A DNA stretch of 64,000 nt from contig BMSM01000012.1 in NCBI GenBank assembly GCA_014649155.1, positions 172,232 to 236,231 of the forward strand, given 5' to 3'. This document shows, piece by piece, positions 26,165 to 34,639 of the stretch. Numbering within the stretch: the stretch's first letter is position 1; the number at the start of each line of letters is the position of its first letter. The position numbers and the translations under genes were made by a program. The stretch comes from Streptomyces griseoviridis. GTDB taxonomy: Bacteria; Actinomycetota; Actinomycetes; Streptomycetales; Streptomycetaceae. The notes beneath the pieces are model-generated. The model was given only the letters and a program-made list of their open reading frames with translations, ran no database searches and was not told the DNA's origin.

Positions 26165-26228
26165 GGTGCCTTCCGGTAGATCAGGCAGGTCAGGCAGGTA
26201 TGGCTGACCAGGACGACCGGAAGGCACC
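26165..26228 (+). promoter_or_regulatory. Leader hairpin masking the RBS of the ABC exporter
   Basis: GGTGCCTTCCGGT (26165-26177) is an exact reverse complement of ACCGGAAGGCACC (26216-26228). The 13-base stem would contain the RBS GGAAGG (26219-26224), 6 bases from the GTG. The 38-base loop holds two exact copies of TCAGGCAGG (26181-26198). In RNA this would block translation unless opened, for example by a ligand, a protein or a ribosome on the loop. It could also be a DNA operator with long arms. Confidence 0.6.
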
Positions 26229-26230
26229 GT

Positions 26231-29200
26231 GTGGACGCGCAACGGGGATGGGCACGACGACTGGCGGGCTATGCCTGGCGCTACCGCAAGGACGTCGTCC
26301 TCGCCCTCGGCTCCTCGCTCGGCGGCATGGCCGTCCTGGCGCTCGTCCCGCTGATCACGAAGGTGATCATCGACGACGTCATCGGGGACGGGACGAGGGA
26401 CATGGCCACCTGGGCCGGGCTGCTGGTCGGCGCCGCGCTCGTCGTCTACGCCCTGACCTTCGTCCGCCGCTACTACGGCGGCCGGCTCGCCCTGGACGTC
26501 CAGCACGACCTGCGCACCGACATGTACGACGCGATCACCCGGCTGGACGGGCGGCGGCAGGACGAGCTGTCCACCGGGCAGGTCGTCGGCCGGGCCACCA
26601 GCGACCTCCAGCTCATCCAGGGCCTGCTCTTCATGCTGCCGATGACCATCGGCAACGTCCTGCTGTTCCTGATCTCGCTGGTCATCATGGCGTGGCTGTC
26701 ACCGCCGCTCACCCTGGTGGCGCTCGCGGTCGCGCCGGCGCTGTGGTTCATCGCCCGCCGCAGCCGCACCCGGCTGCACCCGGCCACCTGGTACGCGCAG
26801 GCCCAGGCGGCGGCCGTCGCGGGCGTCGTCGACGGCGCGGTCAGCGGCGTCCGTGTGGTGAAGGGGTTCGGGCAGGAGGAGCAGGAGACCGGGAAGCTCA
26901 AGGAGGTCGGGCGGAAGCTGTTCGCGGGACGGCTGCGGGCCGTCCGGCTGAACGCCGCCTACACCCCGGCCCTCCAGGCGGTCCCCGCCCTCGGACAGGT
27001 CGCGATGCTCGCCCTCGGCGGCTGGCTCGCCGTGCACGGCCACATCACCCTGGGCACCTTCGTCGCCTTCTCCACCTATCTCGCCCAGCTCGTCGGCCCG
27101 GTCCGGATGCTCGCCGTGGTCCTCACCGTCGGCCAGCAGGCCCGCGCCGGCACCGAACGCGTCCTGGAGCTGATCGACACCCGGCCGGTGATCGAGGACG
27201 GCACCCGCGCCCTGCCCGCCGACGCCCCCGCGACGGTCGAGTTCGACGACGTGTCCTTCGGGTACGACCCCGGGCGCCCCGTGCTCGACGGCCTCTCCTT
27301 CGAGATCCGGGCCGGTGAGACCCTCGCCGTGGTCGGCGCCTCCGGCTCCGGCAAGTCCACCGTGTCGCTGCTGCTGCCGCGCTTCTACGACGTGACCCGG
27401 GGCGCCGTCCTCGTCGGCGGGCACGACGTCCGCGAGCTGACGCTGGAGTCGCTGCGGGCGGCGATCGCACCGGTCCCGGAGGACTCCTTCCTCTTCTCCG
27501 ACACCGTCCGCGCCAACATCGCCTACGGCCGGCCCGGCGCCACCGACGAGGAGATCGAGGCCGCCGCCCGCACCGCGCAGGCCGACGGGTTCATCCGGGA
27601 GCTGCCCGACGGCTACGACACCACCGTCGGCGAGCACGGACTGACCCTCTCCGGCGGCCAGCGCCAGCGCGTCGCGCTCGCCCGCGCGGTCCTCGCCGAC
27701 CCCCGGCTGCTGGTCCTGGACGACGCCACCTCCGCCGTCGACGCCCGCGTGGAGCACGAGATCCACGAGGCGCTGAAGGAGGTCATGCGGGGCCGGACCA
27801 CGCTGCTGATCGCGCACCGCCGCTCCACCCTGAACCTCGCCGACCGCATCGCCGTCCTCGACGCCGGGCGGCTCGCCGACCTCGGCACCCACGAGGAACT
27901 CCAGGAGCGCTGCGCCCTGTACCGGCGGCTGCTCACCGACCCCGACGAGCTGGGCGCCGTGTCGCCCGGTCACACCCTGCCGTCCGCCGAGCCGGCCGAG
28001 GACACCTCGGTCCGGGACGAGCTGGACGCCGAGTTCGACGCCGAACGCGGCATCACCCCGCGCCTGTGGACGGGCGAGCGCCGGCCCCGCGACGCCGCCC
28101 TCGCCGGCACCCCGGCCACCCCCGAACTGCTCGCCCAGGTCGAGGCGCTGCCGCCCGCCACCGGCACCCCGGACGTCGACGAGGAACAGGCGGTCCGGCC
28201 CGAGGAGTCCTACGGACTGCGCCGCCTGCTGCGCGGCTTCGGCCGGCCTCTGCTGGTCAGCCTCGCCCTGGTCGCCGTCGACGCCGGCATGGGCCTGCTG
28301 CTGCCGGTCCTCATCCGGCACGGCATCGACGACGGCGTCACCCGCCTCGCCCTCGGCGCGGTCTGGGCGGCGTCCCTGCTCGGCCTGCTCGCCGTGCTGG
28401 TCCAGTGGTGCGCGCAGACCGGCGAGATCCGGATGACCGGCCGGACCGGCGAACGCGTCCTGTACGCGCTGCGGCTGAAGATCTTCGCCCAGCTCCAGCG
28501 GCTCGGCCTGGACTTCTACGAGCGCGAGCTGACCGGCCGGATCATGACCCGGATGACGACGGACGTCGACGCGCTGTCGACGTTCCTCCAGACCGGGCTG
28601 GTCACGGCGTTCGTCTCGGTCGTCACCTTCTTCGGCATCATGGTCGTGCTGCTGGTGCTCGACCTCCAGCTCGCCCTCGTCGTCTTCGCCACCCTGCCCC
28701 CGCTGATCATCGGCACGTACTTCTTCCGCCGGGCGAGCGTGAAGGCGTACGAACTGGCCCGGGAGCGGGTCTCCGCGGTCAACGCCGACCTCCAGGAGAC
28801 GGTGGCCGGACTGCGGATCGTGCAGGCGTTCGGGCGGGAGCGGGACGGCGGGCGGCGGTTCGCCGAGCGCAGCCGCAGCTACCGGCAGGCCCGGGTCCGC
28901 GGCCAGCTGCTGATCTCGGTGTACTTCCCGTTCGTGCAGCTGCTGGCGTCGGTGGCCGCGGCGGCCGTGCTCGTCGTCGGCGGCGGCCGGATCGACGACG
29001 CGACGCTGACCACCGGCGCGCTGGTGGCGTACCTGCTCTACATCGACCTGTTCTTCGCCCCCGTCCAGCAGCTCTCCCAGGTCTTCGACGGTTACCAGCA
29101 GGCGTCCGTCTCGCTGGGCCGCATCCAGGAGCTGCTGCGCGTGCCGACCTCCACGCGGGCCGCCGAGAAGCCGCTCGACGTGCCGTCGCTGCGGGGCGAG

Positions 29201-29950
29201 ATCGCCTTCGAGGACGTGCGGTTCGCCTACGGGGACGAGGAGGAGGCCCTCGTCGGCGTGGACCTGCGCATCCCCGCCGGGCAGACCGTCGCCTTCGTCG
29301 GCGAGACCGGCGCCGGCAAGTCGACGCTGGTGAAGCTGGTCGCCCGGTTCTACGACCCGACCGGTGGCCGGGTCACCGTCGACGGGCGGGACCTGCGCGA
29401 CCTCGACCTGACCGCCTACCGGCACCGCCTCGGCGTCGTCCCGCAGGAGGCGTACCTGTTCCCCGGCACCGTCCGCGACGCCATCGCCTACGGCCGCCCC
29501 GACGCCACCGACGCCGAGGTGGAGGCCGCGGCTCGCGCGGTCGGCGCCCATGAGATGATCGCCACCCTCGACGGCGGCTACCTCCACGAGGTCGCCGAGC
29601 GCGGCCGGAACCTCTCCGCCGGGCAGCGCCAGCTCATCGCACTGGCCCGCGCCGAACTCGTCGACCCGGACATCCTGCTCCTGGACGAGGCGACCGCCGC
29701 CCTCGACCTGGCCACCGAGGCCCAGGTCGACCAGGCCGCCGACCGGCTCGCCGGGCGCCGCACCACCCTGGTCGTCGCCCACCGGCTGACCACGGCCGCC
29801 CGCGCCGACCGGGTCGTGGTGATGGACGGCGGCCGGGTCGCCGAGGACGGCACCCACGAGGAACTTCTCGCCCGCGGCGGCCGGTACGCGCGGCTCTGGC
29901 GGGCCTTCACGGGCGCCGCCGAACCGGAGGAACCGGTCGGGGTCGCCTGA
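26231..29950 (+). CDS. Fused two-unit ABC exporter (TMD-NBD-TMD-NBD)
   Basis: 1239 aa: two half-exporters in one chain. Membrane domain 1 spans about residues 15-310 and NBD1 about 335-580 with VGASGSGKSTV, LSGGQRQR and VLDDATSAVD. After an acidic linker, membrane domain 2 (about 670-970) and NBD2 (about 995-1230) with VGETGAGKSTL, LSAGQRQL and LLDEATAALD follow. In NBD1 the catalytic Glu is Asp498, whereas NBD2 keeps Glu1153, so one ATP site is degenerate as in heterodimeric exporters. It probably exports a drug, lipid or peptide. The GTG start follows GGAAGG, itself inside a predicted stem. No neighbouring biosynthetic gene suggests the substrate. Confidence 0.93.
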   Translation: MDAQRGWARRLAGYAWRYRKDVVLALGSSLGGMAVLALVPLITKVIIDDVIGDGTRDMATWAGLLVGAALVVYALTFVRRYYGGRLALDVQHDLRTDMYDAITRLDGRRQDELSTGQVVGRATSDLQLIQGLLFMLPMTIGNVLLFLISLVIMAWLSPPLTLVALAVAPALWFIARRSRTRLHPATWYAQAQAAAVAGVVDGAVSGVRVVKGFGQEEQETGKLKEVGRKLFAGRLRAVRLNAAYTPALQAVPALGQVAMLALGGWLAVHGHITLGTFVAFSTYLAQLVGPVRMLAVVLTVGQQARAGTERVLELIDTRPVIEDGTRALPADAPATVEFDDVSFGYDPGRPVLDGLSFEIRAGETLAVVGASGSGKSTVSLLLPRFYDVTRGAVLVGGHDVRELTLESLRAAIAPVPEDSFLFSDTVRANIAYGRPGATDEEIEAAARTAQADGFIRELPDGYDTTVGEHGLTLSGGQRQRVALARAVLADPRLLVLDDATSAVDARVEHEIHEALKEVMRGRTTLLIAHRRSTLNLADRIAVLDAGRLADLGTHEELQERCALYRRLLTDPDELGAVSPGHTLPSAEPAEDTSVRDELDAEFDAERGITPRLWTGERRPRDAALAGTPATPELLAQVEALPPATGTPDVDEEQAVRPEESYGLRRLLRGFGRPLLVSLALVAVDAGMGLLLPVLIRHGIDDGVTRLALGAVWAASLLGLLAVLVQWCAQTGEIRMTGRTGERVLYALRLKIFAQLQRLGLDFYERELTGRIMTRMTTDVDALSTFLQTGLVTAFVSVVTFFGIMVVLLVLDLQLALVVFATLPPLIIGTYFFRRASVKAYELARERVSAVNADLQETVAGLRIVQAFGRERDGGRRFAERSRSYRQARVRGQLLISVYFPFVQLLASVAAAAVLVVGGGRIDDATLTTGALVAYLLYIDLFFAPVQQLSQVFDGYQQASVSLGRIQELLRVPTSTRAAEKPLDVPSLRGEIAFEDVRFAYGDEEEALVGVDLRIPAGQTVAFVGETGAGKSTLVKLVARFYDPTGGRVTVDGRDLRDLDLTAYRHRLGVVPQEAYLFPGTVRDAIAYGRPDATDAEVEAAARAVGAHEMIATLDGGYLHEVAERGRNLSAGQRQLIALARAELVDPDILLLDEATAALDLATEAQVDQAADRLAGRRTTLVVAHRLTTAARADRVVVMDGGRVAEDGTHEELLARGGRYARLWRAFTGAAEPEEPVGVA

Positions 29951-29987
29951 ACGTCGTACACCAGTACGGCCACATCGCTTACCTGAC

Positions 29988-30386
29988 ATGAGGGGATCAA
30001 GGAGAGTGGGCATACGCAGACGGCTGGCGCTCGGCACGGCCGTACTGACCGCCGCCGGACTGCTCGTCGTCACCGCACCGCCGCAGCAGGCGCAGGCCGC
30101 CGCGCCCTGCCCCGGCCGCAAGGCCCGCACGCTCCCGTTCTCCACCGGCTCCGTCGCCGTCTACAAGAGCGGCGGCTACGTCTGCGCGGTCACCCTTCCC
30201 AAGAAGCCCGGCACCAAGCGGAAGATGTCCGTCAGCCTGCGGGCGCGCGGCGGCCGGCCGGTCGTGGACGAGGGCCGGTACGCCTACCGCGCGGGCCCGG
30301 TGACCGTGCACGCCGGGCGGCGTTGCGTATGGGTGACGGGCGCCGTGGGCGCCGGGAAGGTCAGCTCCGGCTGGATCCTGTGCTGA
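29988..30386 (+). CDS. Small secreted protein of unknown function
   Basis: 132 aa. The N-terminus is a signal peptide: RRVGIRRR, hydrophobic LALGTAVLTAAGLLVV, and cleavage after AQA near residue 38. The mature part of about 94 residues has four Cys (APCPGR, GYVCAV, RRCVWV and C-terminal WILC), possibly two disulfides, and many Lys/Arg. I do not recognise the family. The ATG at 29988 lacks an RBS; a GTG at 30006 lies directly after AAGGAG but too close. Located 38 bases after the ABC exporter and possibly cotranscribed with it. Confidence 0.7.
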   Translation: MRGSRRVGIRRRLALGTAVLTAAGLLVVTAPPQQAQAAAPCPGRKARTLPFSTGSVAVYKSGGYVCAVTLPKKPGTKRKMSVSLRARGGRPVVDEGRYAYRAGPVTVHAGRRCVWVTGAVGAGKVSSGWILC

Positions 30387-30439
30387 GGCACAGGCTTCTG
30401 CTAGCTTCCGGCGGACGTCAGTTACCCAGGGGAGGGTGC

Positions 30440-31864
30440 ATGCGCAAGGCGCTCAGATGGCTGCTGGCGCTGGCGGTGCTCATAGGCACCGTCGGTACGG
30501 CAGGGACCGCCACCGCGGCCGGGCCGGAAGCCACCGACATCAAGGACAGGCTGCTCGCCGTGCCGGGGATGAGCCTGATCGAGGAGAAGCCGTACCCCGG
30601 TTACCGCTTCTTCGTCCTGAACTACACCCAGCCGGTCGACCACCGGCACCCGTCCGAGGGCACCTTCCAGCAGCGGATCACCGTCCTGCACAAGGACACC
30701 GCCCGCCCGACGGTCTTCTACACCGGCGGCTACAACGTCTCCACCACGCCCGGCCGCCGCGAGCCGACCCAGATCGTGGACGGCAACCAGGTCTCCATGG
30801 AGTACCGCTACTTCACCCCGTCCCGGCCCCGGCCGGCCGACTGGTCCAAGCTGGACATCTGGCAGGCCGCCAGCGACCAGCACCGTATCTTCAAGGCCCT
30901 GAAGAAGATCTACTCCGAGAAGTGGATCTCCACGGGCGGCTCCAAGGGCGGCATGACCGCCACCTACTACGAGCGCTACTACCCGCGTGACATGGACGGC
31001 GTCGTCGCCTACGTCGCCCCCAACGACGTGGTGAACCAGGAGGACTCGGCGTACGACCGGTTCTTCGAGACCGTCGGCACGCCCGAGTGCCGCGCCCGGC
31101 TGAACGGCGTCCAGCGCGAGGCCCTGGTGCGCCGCGCGGCCCTGGAGGAGCGGTACACGGCGTACGCCGCGGAGAACGGCTACACCTTCGACACCATCGG
31201 CGGCCTCGACCGTGCCTACGAGGCGGTCGTCCTCGACTACGTCTGGGGCTTCTGGCAGTACAGCACCCTCGCGGACTGCGCGGACATCCCGGCGAACGCG
31301 GCGAACGCCACCGACGAGGAGATCTGGACCAGCGTCGACACGATCTCCGGCTTCTCCGCCTACACGGACCAGGGCCTTGAGCAGTACACGCCGTACTACT
31401 ACCAGGCCGGCACCCAGCTGGGCGCCCCCACCATCCGCTTCCCGCACATCGAGCAGAAGTACATCCGCTACGGCTACCAGCCGCCGCGCAACTTCGTGCC
31501 CCGCTCGATCCCGATGCGGTTCCAGCCGTTCGTGATGGACGACGTGGACGCCTGGGTCAGGCACAACGCCCGGCAGATGCTCTTCGTCTACGGCGAGAAC
31601 GACCCGTGGGGCGCCGAGCCGTTCCGCCTCGGCCGCGGCGCGCGCGACTCCTACGTGTACACCGCGCCCGGCATGAACCACGGCGCCAACGTCGCCGGAC
31701 TGCCGGCCGGGCAGAAGGCCCTCGCCACCGCCCGCATCCTCGACTGGGCGGGCGTCGCCCCGGCCGCGGTCGAGGCCGACCCGTCGACGGCCAGGCCGCT
31801 GGCGGCGTACGACGCCCGCCTCGACCGCCGGGACGTCGAACGCGAGCCCGCACTGCGGCCGTGA
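30440..31864 (+). CDS. Secreted tripeptidyl aminopeptidase, peptidase family S37
   Basis: 474 aa. Signal peptide at residues 1-27 (MRKALRWLLALAVLIGTVG, then TATAAG). The mature enzyme matches S37 (PS-10) proteins, which release proline-containing tri/tetrapeptides: NYTQPVDHRHPSEGTFQQR, FYTGGYNVS, and the nucleophile motif WISTGGSKGGMTATYY with Ser in GGSKG. The acid and His residues are probably in LFVYGENDPWGAEPF and GMNHGANV. A strong RBS (GGGGAGGG) precedes the ATG. Extracellular protein breakdown is the expected role. Convergent with a lipoprotein gene across a terminator hairpin. Confidence 0.92.
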   Translation: MRKALRWLLALAVLIGTVGTAGTATAAGPEATDIKDRLLAVPGMSLIEEKPYPGYRFFVLNYTQPVDHRHPSEGTFQQRITVLHKDTARPTVFYTGGYNVSTTPGRREPTQIVDGNQVSMEYRYFTPSRPRPADWSKLDIWQAASDQHRIFKALKKIYSEKWISTGGSKGGMTATYYERYYPRDMDGVVAYVAPNDVVNQEDSAYDRFFETVGTPECRARLNGVQREALVRRAALEERYTAYAAENGYTFDTIGGLDRAYEAVVLDYVWGFWQYSTLADCADIPANAANATDEEIWTSVDTISGFSAYTDQGLEQYTPYYYQAGTQLGAPTIRFPHIEQKYIRYGYQPPRNFVPRSIPMRFQPFVMDDVDAWVRHNARQMLFVYGENDPWGAEPFRLGRGARDSYVYTAPGMNHGANVAGLPAGQKALATARILDWAGVAPAAVEADPSTARPLAAYDARLDRRDVEREPALRP

Positions 31865-31906
31865 GCCGGTAGGCCCGCGAGCCGGCGGGTGCGAGGACCG
31901 GCCCGG

Positions 31907-31930
31907 GTGAGAGCCGGTGGCGGCTCTCAC
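31907..31930. terminator. Bidirectional hairpin terminator
   Basis: GTGAGAGCCG and CGGCTCTCAC form a perfect 10-base stem with loop GTGG. It lies 42 bases after the S37 peptidase stop and overlaps the stop codon of the convergent lipoprotein gene. Confidence 0.8.
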
Positions 31931-32541
31931 ACCGGCCGGGCGCAGCCCACCGGTCGCTCCCCGCCGAGCCGGACGTACAGTCCGGTCCCGGCGGGGCAGC
32001 GCGCCCGGTCGGTCACCGCGTCCGTCACCCGGTAGCCGGGCGCCCGGCCGCCCGTGCCGGCGCAGGCCGTCTCCCGGACCTCGCCGGGCCCGGCCTCGTA
32101 CACGCAGTCCCCGACGACGGTGCGCGGGCCGCCGCCCTCACCGGGGTCGCCGGGGTGCGGCGGCCGGAGGTTGCGCATACAGGCGTAGCCGCCCGCCACC
32201 AGCCCGTCGCCGTCCTCGTCGGCGGACGGCCGCGACTCGCTGATGTGCAGCACGAAGTCGGTGGCCGCCGGGCACGGCGGTCCGTTCTCCGCCCGGTCGT
32301 CGTGCCGGGCCACCACCCGCGCCGCCGCGCGCTCACCGGCGCACGGCACCTCGGCGGCCCGGGTCGCGCCGGACGAGGAGCACTCGCCCACCGCGAGGAA
32401 CACCGCCCCGTACCCGGACGGCCGGACCGCCGTCGCGGACGCGGACGGCGTCGTACCGGGCGTGTTCTGACAGCCCGTCAGCACCAAGGCGGCGCACAGC
32501 GCGGACGGCACCACCCGGGACCCGCTCCCGCTCCACCCCAT
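31927..32541 (-). CDS. Putative lipoprotein of unknown function
   Basis: 204 aa. The N-terminus has a short basic/polar start, a hydrophobic stretch (VPSALCAALVL) and the lipobox LTGC, so lipid anchoring at Cys24 is expected. The rest is Gly/Pro/Arg-rich with seven further Cys in the mature part in short motifs (GECSSSG, VPCAGER, GPPCPAA, YACMRNL, GDCVYE, TACAGTG), suggesting disulfide-bonded halves: two related segments each ending with a Cys. No family recognised. It follows the GH3 gene on the same strand with a 147-base gap, so it may have its own promoter. Confidence 0.78.
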   Translation of the reverse strand: MGWSGSGSRVVPSALCAALVLTGCQNTPGTTPSASATAVRPSGYGAVFLAVGECSSSGATRAAEVPCAGERAAARVVARHDDRAENGPPCPAATDFVLHISESRPSADEDGDGLVAGGYACMRNLRPPHPGDPGEGGGPRTVVGDCVYEAGPGEVRETACAGTGGRAPGYRVTDAVTDRARCPAGTGLYVRLGGERPVGCARPV

Positions 32542-32688
32542 CGCCGCCCTCCGGACGTTCCCCGAGGGCTTCCCGCACGCCCCCCGGCCACCGTCCAGCG
32601 TGACCCGCCGGGAGGGCCGCGCGCCAGACGCGCGGGGGCGCGTCCCGCCGGGGCGCGGGGCCCGCCCCCGGCGCGTGACGGACCCGCG

Positions 32689-34530
32689 CTACGCCCGGTA
32701 CGACAACCCGTGCCCGACCGGCAGCAGCACCGCCGCCGGGTCGTCCGCGCGCGGCACCGGCACCGGCAGTTTGCCCCGCGGCCGGACCCGCCCGGCGATC
32801 ACCCGGGCCGCCGCGCGCACCTCGACGTCGGTCCAGCCGTAGGCGGCCAGCACCGCCGGGGCCCCGGGCAGGTGGGCGACGTCGTACGGGTTGCGGACGG
32901 CGACCACCACCACCGGCCGGCCCGTCGCCGCCAGCTCCCGCACCAGCGCCGCCTGCCGGCTGCCCGCGGTGACGTTGTACGTGGCGACGACCACCGCGTC
33001 CGCGTCCCCGGCCGCCGCGACCGCCCGCGCGACGACGGCCGCCGACGGGGAGGTCCCGGTGGACAGGGCGGTGGCGGTGAAGCCCAGCTCGGTCAGGGCC
33101 TCCGCGAGCACGCCGGTCGGCGGGCCGGTCGTCCCGGTCGGCGAGGCCGGGTCCGCGCCGGCGACCAGGAGCCTCGGCGTCCGGCGCCGGGACAGCGGCA
33201 GCAGCCCGCCCTCGTTGACCAGCAGCGTGGTGGTCCGCTCGGCGATCCGGTCGGCCGCCGCGAGGTGCGCCCGGCAGCCCACCGTGCGCGCCACCTCCCG
33301 CCGCGAGGTGTACGGGTCCCGGAACAGCCCCAGCCGCGCCTTCAGCCGCAGCACCCGCAGGACCGATTCTTCAAGCCGGGCCTCGGTGAGTTCGCCCTCG
33401 CGCACGGCGGTCAGCACCGCGTTCCAGGCCAGGCCCAGGTCGGGCGGGTTGAGGAGCTGGTCGACGCCCGCCTTCAGCGCCAGCACCGGCACCCGGTCGT
33501 CGCCGTACTTGGTGCGGACGCCCTCCATGGCGAGGGAGTCGGTGATCACGACCCCGTCGTAGCCCAGCTCGTCGCGGAGCAGGCCGGTGAGGATGGGGCG
33601 GGAGAGGGTCGCGGGGTCCCCGGAGTCGTCGAGCGCCGGGACCATCAGGTGCGCGGTCATGATCACGTCGACGCCGGCCTCGATCGCGGCCCGGAACGGC
33701 GGCGCGTCCAGCCGCGCCCACTCGGCGCGGCTGTGCGTGATGACGGGGAAGCCGGTGTGGCTGTCGACGGCGGTGTCCCCGTGGCCGGGGAAGTGCTTGG
33801 CGCAGGCGGCGACGCCCGACCCCTGGTAACCGGCGACCTGGGCGGCCACCAGCCCGGCCACCGCCGCCGGTTCGGAGCCGAAGGAGCGCACGCCGATCAC
33901 GGGGTTGGCCGGGTCCACGTTGACGTCGGCGTCGGGGGCGTAGTCCTGGCGGATGCCCAGCGCGCGCAGCTCGGCGCCGGAGATCCGGCCGAGGGCGCGC
34001 GCGTCGGACCGGGAGCCGCCGGCCCCGACCGCCATCGCGCCGGGGAACAGCGTGGCCGGGGCGCCCACCCGGGCCACCGCGCCGTGCTCCTGGTCGGTGG
34101 AGATCAGCACCGGCAGCCCGCGCTCCGCCGCCAGGGAGGCGCGCTGGATGCCGTCCGACAGGGCGGCGATCTGGTGCGGATCGCGGGTGTTGTGCGCCCA
34201 GGCGAAGTAGATGACGCCGCCGACCCGGTACTTCGCGATCAGCTCGGCGGCCGTGCGGACGCCCAGCTCCTTCAGGTTGGCGTCGGCGTCGGCCGGGTCG
34301 GGGTCGGTGGCGGAGTGGCCGTAGACCCGCGTCACGAAGAGCTGGCCGGCCTTCTCCTCCAGGGACATCCGGGAGACGAGGGAGCGGAGGGTGTCGTCGT
34401 CCGGGGCGCCGGAGGTCTCCCGCGCCGAGGCGGTGCCGGTGGCGAGGGCGGCCGCGGTGACGCCGGCACCGGCGGCGAGGAGGGTACGTCTGGAGGGCTG
34501 TGCGGCGCTGGACGTGCTGCTGTGGGGCAC
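32689..34530 (-). CDS. Tat-exported GH3 beta-N-acetylhexosaminidase
   Basis: 613 aa from a GTG preceded by AAGGAGC. The twin-arginine signal SRRTLLAAGAGVTAAAL indicates folded export. The GH3 TIM barrel shows NagZ-like features: STDQEHGAVARVG, the flexible-loop dyad KHFPGHGDTAVDSHTGFPV with general-acid His, and nucleophile Asp in VVITDSLAMEGV. A C-terminal alpha/beta-sandwich domain follows (PRLLVAGADPAS, VVVAVRNPYDVAHLPGAP). It removes terminal N-acetylglucosamine from chitin or peptidoglycan fragments outside the cell. Two GGAANNTTCC palindromes lie just upstream. Export distinguishes it from cytoplasmic NagZ recycling enzymes. Confidence 0.92.
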   Translation of the reverse strand: MPHSSTSSAAQPSRRTLLAAGAGVTAAALATGTASARETSGAPDDDTLRSLVSRMSLEEKAGQLFVTRVYGHSATDPDPADADANLKELGVRTAAELIAKYRVGGVIYFAWAHNTRDPHQIAALSDGIQRASLAAERGLPVLISTDQEHGAVARVGAPATLFPGAMAVGAGGSRSDARALGRISGAELRALGIRQDYAPDADVNVDPANPVIGVRSFGSEPAAVAGLVAAQVAGYQGSGVAACAKHFPGHGDTAVDSHTGFPVITHSRAEWARLDAPPFRAAIEAGVDVIMTAHLMVPALDDSGDPATLSRPILTGLLRDELGYDGVVITDSLAMEGVRTKYGDDRVPVLALKAGVDQLLNPPDLGLAWNAVLTAVREGELTEARLEESVLRVLRLKARLGLFRDPYTSRREVARTVGCRAHLAAADRIAERTTTLLVNEGGLLPLSRRRTPRLLVAGADPASPTGTTGPPTGVLAEALTELGFTATALSTGTSPSAAVVARAVAAAGDADAVVVATYNVTAGSRQAALVRELAATGRPVVVVAVRNPYDVAHLPGAPAVLAAYGWTDVEVRAAARVIAGRVRPRGKLPVPVPRADDPAAVLLPVGHGLSYRA

Positions 34531-34551
34531 GTGCGCTCCTTCCGGACTGAA

Positions 34552-34590
34552 GGAAACTTCCGAGAGGCCAGCAATATCCGGGAAGTTTCC
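34552..34590. promoter_or_regulatory. Pair of GGAANNTTCC palindromes upstream of the GH3 gene
   Basis: GGAAACTTCC (34552-34561) and GGAAGTTTCC (34581-34590) are reverse complements of each other and each is a GGAA-N2-TTCC palindrome, 29 bases centre to centre. They lie 22-60 bases before the start codon, in the expected promoter. This is not the DasR consensus as I know it, so another regulator may bind. Confidence 0.6.
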
Positions 34591-34639
34591 GCCGGTCAAG
34601 ACAGTGGGCGCACGCGGCGTGGGGGAGCGGCGCGGCCCG

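Noticed and set aside
26128..27318. 396-codon frame starting in the ABC exporter leader
   Set aside because: Low-complexity Arg/Pro-rich translation; overlaps the exporter in another frame. Its ATG at 26200, in the hairpin loop, was considered as a leader peptide but no stop follows nearby.
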